A stretch of DNA of 64,000 bases from Acrocarpospora catenulata (GTDB lineage Bacteria > Actinomycetota > Actinomycetes > Streptosporangiales > Streptosporangiaceae). The DNA lies in the NCBI RefSeq assembly GCF_018476525.1, contig NZ_JAHCST010000050.1:1-64000 (forward strand). Direction: 5' to 3'. The position numbers and the translations under genes were made by a program. Below, one piece after another: positions 25,939 to 36,257 of the stretch; the first letter of the stretch is position 1, and each line of letters starts with the position of its first letter. Under the pieces are notes generated by a model that was not told the DNA's origin, searched no databases, and saw only the letters and a program-made list of their open reading frames with translations.

Positions 25939-26434
25939 ACAAGTACCTCCTCAGTTCTCTCGGAACGCCATGGACATGCACAGGTCAGGCTGAGAACCCA
26001 GGCGGCCATGCCGATCGGCGGGATCGCCCTCGGTTAGGGCTCCCACCGCGTCGTCAGTACGAGGGACGCGGATGACGGGGCGTCGGCGATCCTCAATCGC
26101 CCAGTCTGCCCTCTGACTGCGGTGTCCGGTATAGGGGTTGATGCCCATTTCGGCCGGGGCGAAGTCTGTATATGAGGGTAGCCGACACGTGAGCACCACC
26201 GTCGCCCCCGGCCGGGACGCCAACCTCCCGACCGACCTCCACCCCAGGCAAAGACTTCCCCATATACCGACATATCCCACTTTGTGAAATGGACGAACAA
26301 GTCAGCGCCCCCCATCACACACAAAGGCATATTAACGCCCATATGAGCGCGCAAATTGGCGGCCCGCAATTAGCACAGGCCGCCAATTGTTACGCCATCG
26401 ACACCTGTCCTGATTTATCCATTTAATGCGAGAG
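25939..26434. other. About 500-bp AT-richer gap without a convincing gene
   Basis: Several short open frames occur, but none has both a ribosome site and recognisable protein. The right half (26280-26420) is visibly AT-richer than the surroundings and holds one hairpin (26354-26388). It forms the left border of the NACHT-Wadjet region. No terminal repeats or integrase were seen. Confidence 0.6.
26354..26388 (-). terminator. Hairpin downstream of the small membrane-protein gene
   Basis: AATTGGCGGCC (26354-26364) pairs perfectly with 26378-26388 across a 13-nt loop, 46 bp past the stop at 26435. Confidence 0.5.
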
Positions 26435-26653
26435 CTACGCTCGCTCACGGATTGGCGCGGCCTTTCCACGGCCGCCGGCGCGGGACGGCCACCCGCGCGG
26501 CATGCTCCGCAGACATCGGGCGACGGCGTCCAGCAACGCCGGGCGTTCGCTGGGCGTGCTGCCACGCAGGACCAAGGCGAGCGCGATCACGGCCACGACA
26601 CGCGGCAGCAGCGCGCCCGCCAGCGGCAGGAGGAGGAGAGCGTAGGCGTCCAC
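26435..26653 (-). CDS. Small membrane protein, unknown function
   Basis: 72 residues; GTG at 26653 has AAAGGGA 8 nt upstream. One long hydrophobic stretch (residues about 4-29, LLLLPLAGALLPRVVAVIAL) is followed by a cationic amphipathic tail (ERPALLDAVARCLRSMPRG). Similar single-span proteins with a short HRP..LRA.A..LR tail are common in actinomycetes. It is divergent from the HTH-NACHT gene, with 113 bp between starts, so the two may share a control region. Confidence 0.55.
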   Translation of the reverse strand: MDAYALLLLPLAGALLPRVVAVIALALVLRGSTPSERPALLDAVARCLRSMPRGWPSRAGGRGKAAPIRERA

Positions 26654-26766
26654 GGCTTCATCCCTTTCGACGGGTTCGGGTTTGGAATCGACGCGACTGG
26701 CCAGTCCGCGACTTCCGTTCTAGACCCCCGGAGCCGACCGCGAACAGGGCGTCTGACCAGGTGTTA

Positions 26767-29436
26767 ATGGGTGAATGGGTACCAATGACGAGCAACGAGG
26801 AAACGACCAGGAAGCGCGGCCGGGGCGGCCAGACCGTCAAGGGCGTGACCCGCCCCGACCCGGAGGCCGCGGAGCCGGAGTTCCGCCCGTGGGCCGAACT
26901 CGCCTGCCGCCTGTACGACGAGCTGTACGCCACCCGCCCCCCGGCCGGCCGTCCGGGCATCAACGAACTCGCCAAGGCCACCAACTACGCCGGCGCAATG
27001 ATCTCCTATGTCTTCTCCGGCAAACGGCGCTACAGCTGGCAGGTCTTCCGGGCGATCGTGCGCGCGCTCGGCGGCCGGCCCGGCGAGTGGAAGGCCCGCT
27101 GGGACGCTACCGAGCGCCGCCACCGCGAGGAGACGCGGCTGCGCGGGCTGCTCCCGTTGCCGGGCCTGGACCAGGACGCCGCCGTACCCGACCGCGCCGT
27201 CGGAGACTGGGGATCGCCGGCAAAACCCCCGATCAGGCGGATGTCCCGGTGGCTGGCGAAGATCGGCGCGGTCGCCTTCACCGCCGCGCTCGAAGCCGTG
27301 CTGGTGATGCTGGCGCTCACCCTGCCCGCGCCGGGTTCCTACCTGGCGGGAGCCTGCGCCGCCGCGCTGACGGCGCTGCTCGGCCGCTGGTGGCTGCGCC
27401 GCCGGGCGAATGTGAGCCACCGCCGGCGACTCAAACTGCTGCGAATGGTCCGCGACAAAGCCGGAAAAGAGGCGGCGAGGGCGCAGGCGTATTACTACCT
27501 AATCCCCAGATTCACCCTGCTGGACGAGGAACCCGGCGGGAAAAAGCGCGGGAGCCGTCCGGAACTAATCCGGACAGACACCACCGTGACCGATATCCGC
27601 GCCCTCTTCGAGCAGGGCGGCGACGAGCTGACCCTGCTCGCCGACGCGGGCCTCGGCAAGTCCGCCCAGCTCGCCAAGCTCGCCCACGCCCTGGCCGAGG
27701 AGGCCATCGCGGAACTGGAGGCCGAACCGGGCCACCCGGGGCGCCCGCTGCCCGTGCTGCTCAACCTGGCCACCTACCGGGGCGAGGCGTTCGAGGACTG
27801 GCTCGTCGCCGAGGTCCACCGCGCCTACGACCACACCCCCGAGCAGTTCGTCCGCACCTGGCTGGCCGACGACCTGCTGCTGCCGATCCTGGACGGACTC
27901 GACCACGTGCCGTCGGCGCACCGCCGGGAGTGCGCCGCGCAGCTCAGGCGGTTCCGGCGGCAGGCCGCGGGCCTGGTGCTGAGCTGCCGCAACCGTGACG
28001 TGCAGCTGGCCCTCACCGTGGACACCGCGCTCCGCGTCGAGCTGGCCAGGCCGAGCAGGCAGGACGTCCAGGAGTACCTGATCGCTAACCCGGACGGTCT
28101 GGCGCCGGTACGCGAAGCGCTGGACGCCGACACCGGCCTGTGGCCGCTGCTGCAGTCGCCGCTGATGCTCGACATCATCCGCCTGACCTACACCGGCCGC
28201 CCGGCCGACGACCTGCGCCGCCCCGGCTCCCCCGCCGAACGCCGCAAACGGCTCTTCGACGCCTACCTCGCCCAGCGGCTCCAGGGCCACCCCAATCCGT
28301 ACGCCGCCCTCTGCCGCCTGACCTGGCTGGCCCAAACGCTCACCACCCGCGGCGAGCAGGTGCTCTACCTCGACCGCCTGGACCTTGACTGGCTTTCCCC
28401 GGCCGCGCGCAAAGTGCCCCGCGCGGCCACCGGCGGCGCGGCGACGATCACGCTCTGGATCATGACCGTGGGCTGGATGGCGGTGGCGATCCACACGGGC
28501 GCGATCCAGGCGCGCCTCCCGGACGTGGCGCTGCTCGCCGGAATCACCGTCCTGGTCACCTGCTGCCAGATCGTGATCAGCGAGCGACTGGCCGACAGCC
28601 GGCAGGAGTCGCCGGGCAAGGCCGTCGTCCTCAACATCCCCGCCATACTCATCGGCGGCGCCGCGCTCCAGAGGATCGACTGGGGTTCGCAGGGCGTCAT
28701 CCTGGCCCTGCTCATCGCGGCCTGGGGGTACATCACCACGATGGAAGGCGGGTTCCGGCCGGTGTTCAAACCGGTGGAACGGATGCGCTGGACCTGGCGG
28801 CCGACCGAGTTCCTCCTCTACTCCCCGCGCAACCAGGCCCTCGTCCGGGGCACCGTGGCGACGTTGCTCAACGTGGTCAAAGCCCTGCTGTTCGGCTACG
28901 CCTTCCATCTGTACTTCCCCGAGCCCGTCTGGCTGCCCTACACGGCGACCGTCCTGCTCGTGGTGATCTACCTGCTCGGCAACAACTTCGAGCCCTCCCT
29001 GGACGACGACCGGACCCGCCCCAACGAGGGCATCCGCCGATCGGCCCGCTACGCCCTGGCGCACGGCGCCCTGAACGCCCTGATCGTCGCCCTCGCGTTA
29101 CTCCTGCTGGTCACCCTGTCGACCGGCCATCTCGACACCACCCCCGCCTGGCTCCTGGCCGCCCTCTTCGCCGGCCTGTACGGCCTGGCCCGCGCCTTCC
29201 GCTACGGCGGCCTGGCCCTGATCCAGTACTGGACCGTGCGCCTGGTCCTCACCGCCCTGGGCTACATCCCCCTCCGCTACCAGCGTTTCCTGGAGGACGC
29301 CGAACACCGTATCCTCCTCTACCGCACCGGCAGCGGCTTCACCTACCCGCACCGCCTCATCCAGGAACACCTCGACACCGCAGCCCGCGAAGAAGACCCG
29401 GACACGTTCTGGCAGCGTCTACCGGACCACTCGTGA
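26767..29436 (+). CDS. HTH-membrane-NACHT NTPase next to the Wadjet operon
   Basis: About 889 residues. Residues 60-110 look like an XRE-type HTH (GINELAKATNYAGAMISYVF, then FRAIVRALGG). Two hydrophobic helices follow (about 166-186, 191-206), then a basic linker and a NACHT NTPase: Walker A ADAGLGKS at 292-299 and Walker B LLPILDGLDH at 371-380. The C-terminal 330 residues hold about eight more hydrophobic segments and end in a cytoplasmic tail (FTYPHRLIQEHLD). Membrane-bound NACHT proteins of this layout are typical of actinomycetes and are thought to be signalling or defence switches. It ends 43 bp before the first Wadjet gene, same strand. The start may instead be ATG 26785. Confidence 0.85.
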   Translation: MGEWVPMTSNEETTRKRGRGGQTVKGVTRPDPEAAEPEFRPWAELACRLYDELYATRPPAGRPGINELAKATNYAGAMISYVFSGKRRYSWQVFRAIVRALGGRPGEWKARWDATERRHREETRLRGLLPLPGLDQDAAVPDRAVGDWGSPAKPPIRRMSRWLAKIGAVAFTAALEAVLVMLALTLPAPGSYLAGACAAALTALLGRWWLRRRANVSHRRRLKLLRMVRDKAGKEAARAQAYYYLIPRFTLLDEEPGGKKRGSRPELIRTDTTVTDIRALFEQGGDELTLLADAGLGKSAQLAKLAHALAEEAIAELEAEPGHPGRPLPVLLNLATYRGEAFEDWLVAEVHRAYDHTPEQFVRTWLADDLLLPILDGLDHVPSAHRRECAAQLRRFRRQAAGLVLSCRNRDVQLALTVDTALRVELARPSRQDVQEYLIANPDGLAPVREALDADTGLWPLLQSPLMLDIIRLTYTGRPADDLRRPGSPAERRKRLFDAYLAQRLQGHPNPYAALCRLTWLAQTLTTRGEQVLYLDRLDLDWLSPAARKVPRAATGGAATITLWIMTVGWMAVAIHTGAIQARLPDVALLAGITVLVTCCQIVISERLADSRQESPGKAVVLNIPAILIGGAALQRIDWGSQGVILALLIAAWGYITTMEGGFRPVFKPVERMRWTWRPTEFLLYSPRNQALVRGTVATLLNVVKALLFGYAFHLYFPEPVWLPYTATVLLVVIYLLGNNFEPSLDDDRTRPNEGIRRSARYALAHGALNALIVALALLLLVTLSTGHLDTTPAWLLAALFAGLYGLARAFRYGGLALIQYWTVRLVLTALGYIPLRYQRFLEDAEHRILLYRTGSGFTYPHRLIQEHLDTAAREEDPDTFWQRLPDHS

Positions 29437-29479
29437 ACAACGTGCCACGGTCTCTCCGCAGGTCGAGGAGAATGGCGGT

Positions 29480-31009
29480 ATGACCGTCCCGTCTCAGGAG
29501 CATCAGCCGTTCGCTCACCTGAGCGCTCCCAATGCCGTCCTGTACCGGGAGATCCTGCGTGTGTTCGCGCGGGCGAAGGAACGCTTCATCGTGCATCTGC
29601 GGCCGGAGGAGGTGGCCGCGGAGCTCCGGCGGGACAACGACGATCCGCTCGCCCAGGCCCTGGAGAAGCTGCGGGACTGGGGGAATCTGCAGGCCGACGC
29701 CGACACCGGCCGGGTCACCTCGGTGGAGGACTTTCACCGCAAGCGGTACCTGTTCCAGCTCACCCCCGCCGGTCAGGCGGCCGAGCAGGCCATCGCGTTC
29801 TACGAGGAGGCCATCGGGCGGCGCGGCGTCCTGCAGTCGGTGGCGCTGGGGGACATCGCCGAGCAGGTCCAGTCGCTGGCCGTGCTGGCCCGCGACGAGG
29901 ATCCCGACCCTGCCCGGGTCCACCTGCTCCTGCTGTCCCTGGCCGAGCGGTTCTCGTCGCTGGCCGACAACGCGCAGGCCTTCATGGCCTCGCTGCGCCG
30001 CGCCATCGACTTCTCCGACGGCGACGTGGCCGGCTTCATCGCCTACAAGGAGCGGTTGATCGAGTACATCAACCGTTTCATCGCCGACCTCGCCAATTCC
30101 GGCTCGCGGATCGCCGCGTTGCTGGCCGAGCTGGAGGAGTCGGATTACGAGAAGCTGCTGCGGCTGGCCGCGCGGCGCGAGGCCGCGGACGCGGTTCCCG
30201 ACGGGGCGGACGCCGCGGACGCCTACGCCAAGGCCGAGGAGGCGGCGTTCTCGTCCTGGGTGAACCGTTGGCGCGGGCTGCGCGACTGGTTCGTCTCCAT
30301 CGATGTGGGCCGCCCGTCGCAGGCGCGGCTGCTGCGCCAGGCGGCGATCTCGGCGATCAAACAGCTCATCGACGCCGTGGGGCTGCTCAACGAGCGCCGC
30401 TCGGGCCGCTCCGACCGCTCCGCGGACTTCCGCACCCTGGCCCGCTGGTTCGCGGAGGCGCCGAACGAGGCGGCGGCGCACCGGCTGTGGCGGGCGGCGT
30501 TCGGTCTGACCCCGGCCAGGCACCTGACCGTCACGGCCGCGACCCTGGACGAATGGCGGGAGGTGGGGGCCGCGACCTCCTGGCGGCAGGCGCCGCCGAT
30601 CCGGATCTCGCCGCAGCTTCGCCGTACCGGATCGTACGAACGCCGGGGCAAGCCGAACAAGGTGACCGACCGCACGGCGGCGCGCAGGCTGCTGCTGGAG
30701 CAGGCCGAACGGGAGGCGGCCGAGACGGCCGCGGCCCGCGCCCGGCTGCGGACCGGCGGGCCGGTCCTGCTCTCCGAGCTCGGCCTGCTGGAGCCGCGGG
30801 CGTTCCGGCTGTTCCTCGCCCTGCTGGGCGACGCGCTGGCCGCCCGGCGGCCGGGCGACACGGAGGTGAAGACGGTGACCGGCGACGGCTCGATGGAGGT
30901 ACGGCTGACGCTCGTCCCCGGCGGAGGCGCGGTGGAGATCCACACCGAGGACGGAGTGCTCACCGGCCCCGAGCACGTGATCGAGATCACCGACCTGGTG
31001 GCCGGATGA
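29480..31009 (+). CDS. jetA: Wadjet JetA-like protein (DUF2397/TIGR02677)
   Basis: 509 residues; ATG follows GAGGAG. The protein has winged-helix character at the start (HLSAPNAVLYREILRVFARA, LRPEEVAAELRRDN) and long helices in the middle, matching the kleisin-like DUF2397 subunit in the order DUF2397-DUF2398-SMC-DUF2399. In Wadjet, JetA is the kleisin bridging the SMC ATPase heads and recruiting JetB; the complex extrudes DNA loops and triggers cleavage of closed circles. The stop overlaps the JetB-like start by 4 nt. Assignment rests on family pattern and gene order. Confidence 0.87.
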   Translation: MTVPSQEHQPFAHLSAPNAVLYREILRVFARAKERFIVHLRPEEVAAELRRDNDDPLAQALEKLRDWGNLQADADTGRVTSVEDFHRKRYLFQLTPAGQAAEQAIAFYEEAIGRRGVLQSVALGDIAEQVQSLAVLARDEDPDPARVHLLLLSLAERFSSLADNAQAFMASLRRAIDFSDGDVAGFIAYKERLIEYINRFIADLANSGSRIAALLAELEESDYEKLLRLAARREAADAVPDGADAADAYAKAEEAAFSSWVNRWRGLRDWFVSIDVGRPSQARLLRQAAISAIKQLIDAVGLLNERRSGRSDRSADFRTLARWFAEAPNEAAAHRLWRAAFGLTPARHLTVTAATLDEWREVGAATSWRQAPPIRISPQLRRTGSYERRGKPNKVTDRTAARRLLLEQAEREAAETAAARARLRTGGPVLLSELGLLEPRAFRLFLALLGDALAARRPGDTEVKTVTGDGSMEVRLTLVPGGGAVEIHTEDGVLTGPEHVIEITDLVAG

Positions 31010-32157
31010 CCCCGGAGGAGGAGGCGGCCCAGCGGCGGGCCGCGCTGCGCGCCCTGCTGGCCAAGCCGCTGCTGACCGCGGAGGACGACGCCGAGACGCT
31101 GATGCTGGTCCGCCGGCACCTGACCGAGCTGCGCGGCTGGCTCACCCGGGAGACCGGCTGGCGGCTGACGGTGGATTCGGCCACGGCCCGGCTGTTCAAG
31201 ACCGTCGCGGACACGACCGACGCCACCCATCCCGCCAGAGGCAGGACGGGAGAGCCGTACGGCCGCCGCCGCTACGTGCTGCTCTGCCTGGCCCTGGCCG
31301 TGCTGGAACGGGCCGACGCGCAGACCACACTGGGCAGGCTCGCCGAGGAGGTGCTGTCGGCCGCCGCCGAACCCGAACTGGACTTCGACTTCACCCTCGA
31401 CAGCCGCGCCGAACGGACCGACCTGGTCACCGTGGTGCGGACGCTGCTCGGCCTCGGCGTGCTGCGCCGGGTCGCGGGTGACGAGGACGCCTACCTGACC
31501 GCCACCGGCGACGTCCTGTACGACGTGCGCAGGCCGGTCCTGGCCGCGCTGCTCACCGGCACGCGCGGCCCTTCCACCATCGCGGCCGGCTCCTTCGAGG
31601 CGCGGCTGACCGAGCTGACCGCCGAACCGGTCCCCGACACCGACGACCTGCGCAACCAGGCGCTGCGCCGCAGGCTGACCCGCAGGCTGCTGGAGGACCC
31701 GGTGCTCTACTTCGCCGACCTCGACGAGGCCGAGCGCGCCTACCTGACCTCCCAGCGGCACGTCATCACCCGGCGCATCGAGGAGGCGACCGGGCTGGTC
31801 GCCGAGATCCGCGCCGAGGGCATCGCGATGGTGGATCCCGAGGACGAGCTGACCGATGTCCGCATGCCCGAGCAGCGGACGGACGGGCACGTGACGCTGC
31901 TGGTCGCCGAGCATCTGGCCACCCGCGGCGAGGTGAGCATGGACGAGCTGCGCGCCTACGTCCGGCAGGCCGCCCGCGATCACGCCTCCTTCTGGCGCAA
32001 GGGCGTGACGGAACCGGGCGCGGAGGACGGCCTGCTGGCCACCGCGCTGGCCAAGCTGACGGCACTGCGACTGGCACGCCAGACGGCGAACTCGGTCGCG
32101 GGACTGCCCGCCATCGCCCGCTACGCCTTGAACGAACCCGTAATCAAAGGACAGTGA
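31006..32157 (+). CDS. jetB: Wadjet JetB-like protein (DUF2398/TIGR02678)
   Basis: 383 residues from the ATG at 31006 (ATGA overlap with JetA). The start MTPEEEAAQRRAALRALLAK and the RRRYVLLCLALAVLERADAQTTLG block are typical of TIGR02678. Helical, with winged-helix-like segments near 300-345. It is the KITE-like partner of the kleisin that regulates the SMC ATPase. Its stop overlaps the SMC gene (GTGATG at 32154-32159), so expression is coupled. Confidence 0.87.
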   Translation: MTPEEEAAQRRAALRALLAKPLLTAEDDAETLMLVRRHLTELRGWLTRETGWRLTVDSATARLFKTVADTTDATHPARGRTGEPYGRRRYVLLCLALAVLERADAQTTLGRLAEEVLSAAAEPELDFDFTLDSRAERTDLVTVVRTLLGLGVLRRVAGDEDAYLTATGDVLYDVRRPVLAALLTGTRGPSTIAAGSFEARLTELTAEPVPDTDDLRNQALRRRLTRRLLEDPVLYFADLDEAERAYLTSQRHVITRRIEEATGLVAEIRAEGIAMVDPEDELTDVRMPEQRTDGHVTLLVAEHLATRGEVSMDELRAYVRQAARDHASFWRKGVTEPGAEDGLLATALAKLTALRLARQTANSVAGLPAIARYALNEPVIKGQ

Positions 32158-35100
32158 TGCCGCCCTCCCCGACCTCCGAACGCTGGAAGCCGCTGCGCGC
32201 CGGGCTCGTCGACATCTTCTACTACGACGTGGAGGAGTTCCATTTCCACGACGGGCGCCTGCTGCTGCGCGGCAACAACGGCACGGGCAAGTCCAAGGTG
32301 CTGGCCCTGACGCTGCCGTTCCTGCTGGACGGCGAACTCGCGCCGCACCGGGTCGAGCCGGACGGCGACCGGCAGAAGCGGATGGAGTGGAACCTGCTGC
32401 TCGGCGGCAAGCATCCGCATCCCGAGCGGCTGGGCTACGCGTGGCTGGAGTTCGGGCGGCGCACCGCCGACGGCGGCGAGGAGTTCCGCACGATCGGCTG
32501 CGGGCTGAAGGCGGTCAGGGACCGCGGCATCGTCCGGCACTGGTTCTTCCTCACCCCCCAGCGCGTCGGCGCCGAACTCCACCTGCTCTCCCCCGCCGGG
32601 GTGGTGCTCACCCGGGAGAAGCTGCGCGAGGCCGTCGAGGGCCATGGCATGGTCTACGACCGGGCCGCCGACTATCGCCGGGCGGTGGACGAGGCCCTCT
32701 TCGGTCTCGGCGCGCACCGCTACGAGGCGCTGGTGAACCTGCTCATCCAGCTCAGGCAGCCGCAGCTGTCCAAGAAGCCGGACGAGAAGCTGCTGTCCAG
32801 GGCGCTCACCGAGGCGCTGCCGCCGCTCAGCCCCGCCCTGATCGCCACGGTCGCCGAGGCGTTCCGTGGTCTGGACGAGGAGCGCGACGCGCTGCGCGGG
32901 CTGGAGGAGGCGCGCCGGGCCGCCTCCGACTTCCTGGTCCACTACCGCAGGTACGCCGGAATCGCCGCCAGACGCAAGGCCGCCGTCCCGCGCCTGGCCC
33001 AGAGCCGGTACGAGCATCTGGGGCGTGACCTGGGCGAGGCAGAAGCGGCGCACGCGGCGGCCGAGGCGGAGCTGGCGGCGGCCCAGACCTCGCTGGAGGA
33101 ACTGGCGACGCGGCGCACCCTGCTGGAGGCCCGCAGGGAGGCACTGCGGCAGAGCCCCGAGATGCGCGACGCGGAACGGCTCAACCAGACCGGTGAGGAG
33201 GCCAGGCGGCAGTCCGACCACGCCAAACGCTGCGAGGGGGAGCGTGACCGCCTCACCGCCGAGACCCACCGCCGCGAGCAGCGGACCCGTACGGCCCTGG
33301 ACCGGGCGCAGGAGGCGGGCCGCGACCTGGACCAGGCCAGGGAGCTGACCCGCACGGCCGCCCGCGCGGCGGCGTTCGAGCCCGCCCACCTCGCCATCCT
33401 CGACTGGCACGCCATCGTGCCGCCGCCCGAACTGGCCAGGGCGCGGCGGGACGCCGAGACGCTGGCGGCCCGCCAGGACCAGGCGATCGGCGAGCTGGAA
33501 CGGCTGATCGACACCGTGGCGCAGGCCAGGTCCCGGCTGGCCGCGGCCCGCGCGGAGGTGGACCGGCTGACCGGCGAACTGCAGGCCGCCGCCGAGCGGG
33601 TCGCCGCCGCCGAGGAGGCGACGGCCACGGCGACCACCGGCCTGGTCGATGCCTACGCCATCTACCTGGCCGGCCTGACCGAGCTGCGGCTGGAGGACCC
33701 TGACGAGGCGCTGGCGGCGCTGGAAGGCTGGGCCGTGGCCGCCGACGGCCCCAACCCGGCCGCGTCCGCCGTCGACGACGCGGCCAGAGCCGCCACCGAC
33801 GCGCTCGGCCGCCTCGGCGCCGAACTCGACGCCGAGCTGCGCGGGGCCAGGCAGCTGGCCGCGACGCTGGCCGAGGAGATCGCCAGGCTGGAAACCGGTG
33901 GCCACGACGCTCCGCCGGCCCCGCGCACCCGTGCCCCCGAGACCCGGCTCGGCCGCCCCGGCGCGCCCCTGTGGAAGGTCGTGGACTTCGCCGAGGCCGT
34001 GCCGCCCGCGCATCGGGCCGGGCTGGAGGCCGCACTGGAGGCCGCGGGCATCCTCGACGCCTGGGTGACGCCGGCGGGAACCCTGCTCGCCGCGGACGAC
34101 ACCGTCATCGTGGCCGGCGAGCCCCTGACCGGGCCGTCGTGCGCGGTCGTCCTGCGCCCGGCCGTCGACCGGGCCGACCCGCAGGCCGCGGCCCTGCCCG
34201 ACGACGCCGTACGAGCCGTGCTCCAGGCCATCGGGCTGGGCCCCGGCCGCCCCGGCGGGACGTGGGTGGCGGTGGACGGCCGGTGGGCCAACGGCGTACT
34301 GGCCGGATCCTGGCACAAGCAGGACGCCCACCACATCGGCGAAGGGGCGCGGGAGGCCGCGCGGCGCGCCAGGCTGGCCGTGCTCCGCGGCGAACTCGAC
34401 CAGGTACGCCGCCGGATCGAACAGCTGGACGCCGACCTGGACACGCTGGCCGCACGGCGGGACCGGCTCGCCGCCGAACACCGGGCGCTGCCCGCGGACG
34501 CGCCGCTGCGCGAGGCGCAGGTCAAGCTCGCCGCCGAACACGAACGGCGGAGCGAACTGGAGGCCAAGCACGCCGCCGCGACCCGGGTCACGCTGGCCCG
34601 CCACCACGAGCTGGACGCCGCCGAACTCCGGGCGGCCGAGTTCGCCGGGGACGTCGGTCTGCCCGCCGACCCTCCGGGCCTGGCGGCGGTCAAGGCCGGG
34701 GTGGCCGACTACCGGCTGGCCCTGGCCAGGTTCTGGCCCGTCGAGCAGGCCCGGCGTACCGCGCTGGAGGCGGCCGAGGAGGCCGCAGAGGAACTCGACC
34801 GGACCAGGCGGCAGCTGCACGAGGCGGCGGAGCTGGCGGCCGCGGCGCGCGAGCGGGCGGACGCCGCCGCCGAGACCTACCGCGCGCTGGCCGAGACCGC
34901 CGGCGCGGCCGTCGAGGAACTGTTCCGGCAGCTCGAACTGGTGAAACGGGACCTGGAGGAGCGCCTGACCGCGGAGAACGCGGCCCGGCGCAGAGAGCAG
35001 GGCGCCCTGCAGGAACGCGGCAAGGCCGAGGGCGCGCGTGACACCCTGCGCGGCCAGATCGGGGAGGCGGCCGCGGCGCGCGACGCCGCGGTACGGGAGT

Positions 35101-36257
35101 TCCAGGCGTTCGCCGCCACCGGCCTGCTGCGCGTGGCCCTGCCCGCCCTGGCGGTGCCCGACCCGGCGGGCGAGTGGGCGGCCACCCCGACCGTGCTCCT
35201 GGCCAGGACGGTCAACGCCGAGCTCGACGGCGTGGACGACGGCGACGGCCCGTGGGATCGGGTGCAGAAGAAGGTGGCCGAGGAGCACAAGCTGCTGTCG
35301 GACGCCCTGGCCAGGCACGGGCACTCCGTCGGGCTCACCCTGCGCGAGGGCATCATGATCGTGGACGTGCTGTTCCAGGGGCGTACCAGGGACGTTCCCG
35401 AGCTGGCCGAGGCGCTGACGGAGGAGACCGAGCACCGGGCCAGGCTCCTGTCGGCGAAGGAACGCGAGATCCTGGAGAACCATCTGCTCAACGAGGTGGC
35501 GGGTACGCTGCACGAGCTGATCGCCGCGGCCGAGTTCGAGGTCAGGGAGATGAACGCCGAGCTGGAGTCCCGCCCCACCTCCACCGGCATGCGCCTGCGC
35601 CTGATCTGGAAGACCGCCAGGAACGCCCCCGAAGGTCTGGACCGGGTCCGCGACAAGCTCCGGCAGACGGTGGACGCCTGGTCGGTCGCCGACCGTTCCC
35701 TCGTCGGCGCGTTCCTGCAGGACCGGATCGCCCGCGAGCACGCCGACAACCCGGCCGCGGGCTGGACCGAGGCGCTGACCAGGGCGCTGGACTACCGCGG
35801 CTGGCACGAGTTCGCGATCCAGCGGCTGCAGGACGGTCAGTGGCGGGCCGCGACCGGCCCCGCCTCCGGCGGCGAGCGGGTGCTGGCGGCCTCGGTGCCG
35901 CTGTTCGCCGCCGCCTCCGCGCACTACAAGTCGGCGGGCAACCCGCACGCTCCCCGCCTGGTCGCCCTGGACGAGGCGTTCGCCGGGGTCGACGACGACT
36001 CGCGGGCCAAGTGCCTGGGCCTGCTGGCCACCTTCGACATGGACGTGGTGATGACCAGCGAACGCGAGTGGGGCTGCTACCCGCAGGTCCCCGGCCTGGC
36101 GATCTGCCAGCTCAGCCGCCGCGACGGCATCGACGCCGTCCTGGTCACCCCATGGCGCTGGGACGGCCGCGAACGCCGCCGCACCGAACGTCCCGTCGCC
36201 TCCCTGCCCGTGGCCGCCCCCAGTGTCGCCGTACGGCAGGACGACCTGTTCACATGA
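32157..36257 (+). CDS. jetC: Wadjet JetC-like SMC/MukB-type ATPase (TIGR02680)
   Basis: 1366 residues from ATG 32157 (AAAGGA upstream); a GTG at 32154 would add one residue. Walker A GNNGTGKS at 39-46, signature SGGER at 1237-1241, and Walker B LVALDEAFAGVD with Asp1272 form the two halves of an ABC-type head. Between them are two long Ala/Glu/Arg-rich coiled-coil arms (about 280-550 and 740-1050) around a hinge-like globular part. It is the motor subunit that loads on plasmid DNA and extrudes loops. All ATPase motifs look intact. Stop overlaps the JetD-like start by 4 nt. Confidence 0.92.
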   Translation: MPPSPTSERWKPLRAGLVDIFYYDVEEFHFHDGRLLLRGNNGTGKSKVLALTLPFLLDGELAPHRVEPDGDRQKRMEWNLLLGGKHPHPERLGYAWLEFGRRTADGGEEFRTIGCGLKAVRDRGIVRHWFFLTPQRVGAELHLLSPAGVVLTREKLREAVEGHGMVYDRAADYRRAVDEALFGLGAHRYEALVNLLIQLRQPQLSKKPDEKLLSRALTEALPPLSPALIATVAEAFRGLDEERDALRGLEEARRAASDFLVHYRRYAGIAARRKAAVPRLAQSRYEHLGRDLGEAEAAHAAAEAELAAAQTSLEELATRRTLLEARREALRQSPEMRDAERLNQTGEEARRQSDHAKRCEGERDRLTAETHRREQRTRTALDRAQEAGRDLDQARELTRTAARAAAFEPAHLAILDWHAIVPPPELARARRDAETLAARQDQAIGELERLIDTVAQARSRLAAARAEVDRLTGELQAAAERVAAAEEATATATTGLVDAYAIYLAGLTELRLEDPDEALAALEGWAVAADGPNPAASAVDDAARAATDALGRLGAELDAELRGARQLAATLAEEIARLETGGHDAPPAPRTRAPETRLGRPGAPLWKVVDFAEAVPPAHRAGLEAALEAAGILDAWVTPAGTLLAADDTVIVAGEPLTGPSCAVVLRPAVDRADPQAAALPDDAVRAVLQAIGLGPGRPGGTWVAVDGRWANGVLAGSWHKQDAHHIGEGAREAARRARLAVLRGELDQVRRRIEQLDADLDTLAARRDRLAAEHRALPADAPLREAQVKLAAEHERRSELEAKHAAATRVTLARHHELDAAELRAAEFAGDVGLPADPPGLAAVKAGVADYRLALARFWPVEQARRTALEAAEEAAEELDRTRRQLHEAAELAAAARERADAAAETYRALAETAGAAVEELFRQLELVKRDLEERLTAENAARRREQGALQERGKAEGARDTLRGQIGEAAAARDAAVREFQAFAATGLLRVALPALAVPDPAGEWAATPTVLLARTVNAELDGVDDGDGPWDRVQKKVAEEHKLLSDALARHGHSVGLTLREGIMIVDVLFQGRTRDVPELAEALTEETEHRARLLSAKEREILENHLLNEVAGTLHELIAAAEFEVREMNAELESRPTSTGMRLRLIWKTARNAPEGLDRVRDKLRQTVDAWSVADRSLVGAFLQDRIAREHADNPAAGWTEALTRALDYRGWHEFAIQRLQDGQWRAATGPASGGERVLAASVPLFAAASAHYKSAGNPHAPRLVALDEAFAGVDDDSRAKCLGLLATFDMDVVMTSEREWGCYPQVPGLAICQLSRRDGIDAVLVTPWRWDGRERRRTERPVASLPVAAPSVAVRQDDLFT

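Noticed and set aside
25951-26369. Two overlapping minus-strand frames of about 110 codons in the AT-richer gap
   Set aside because: No ribosome site, no recognisable protein and biased Arg/Trp content.
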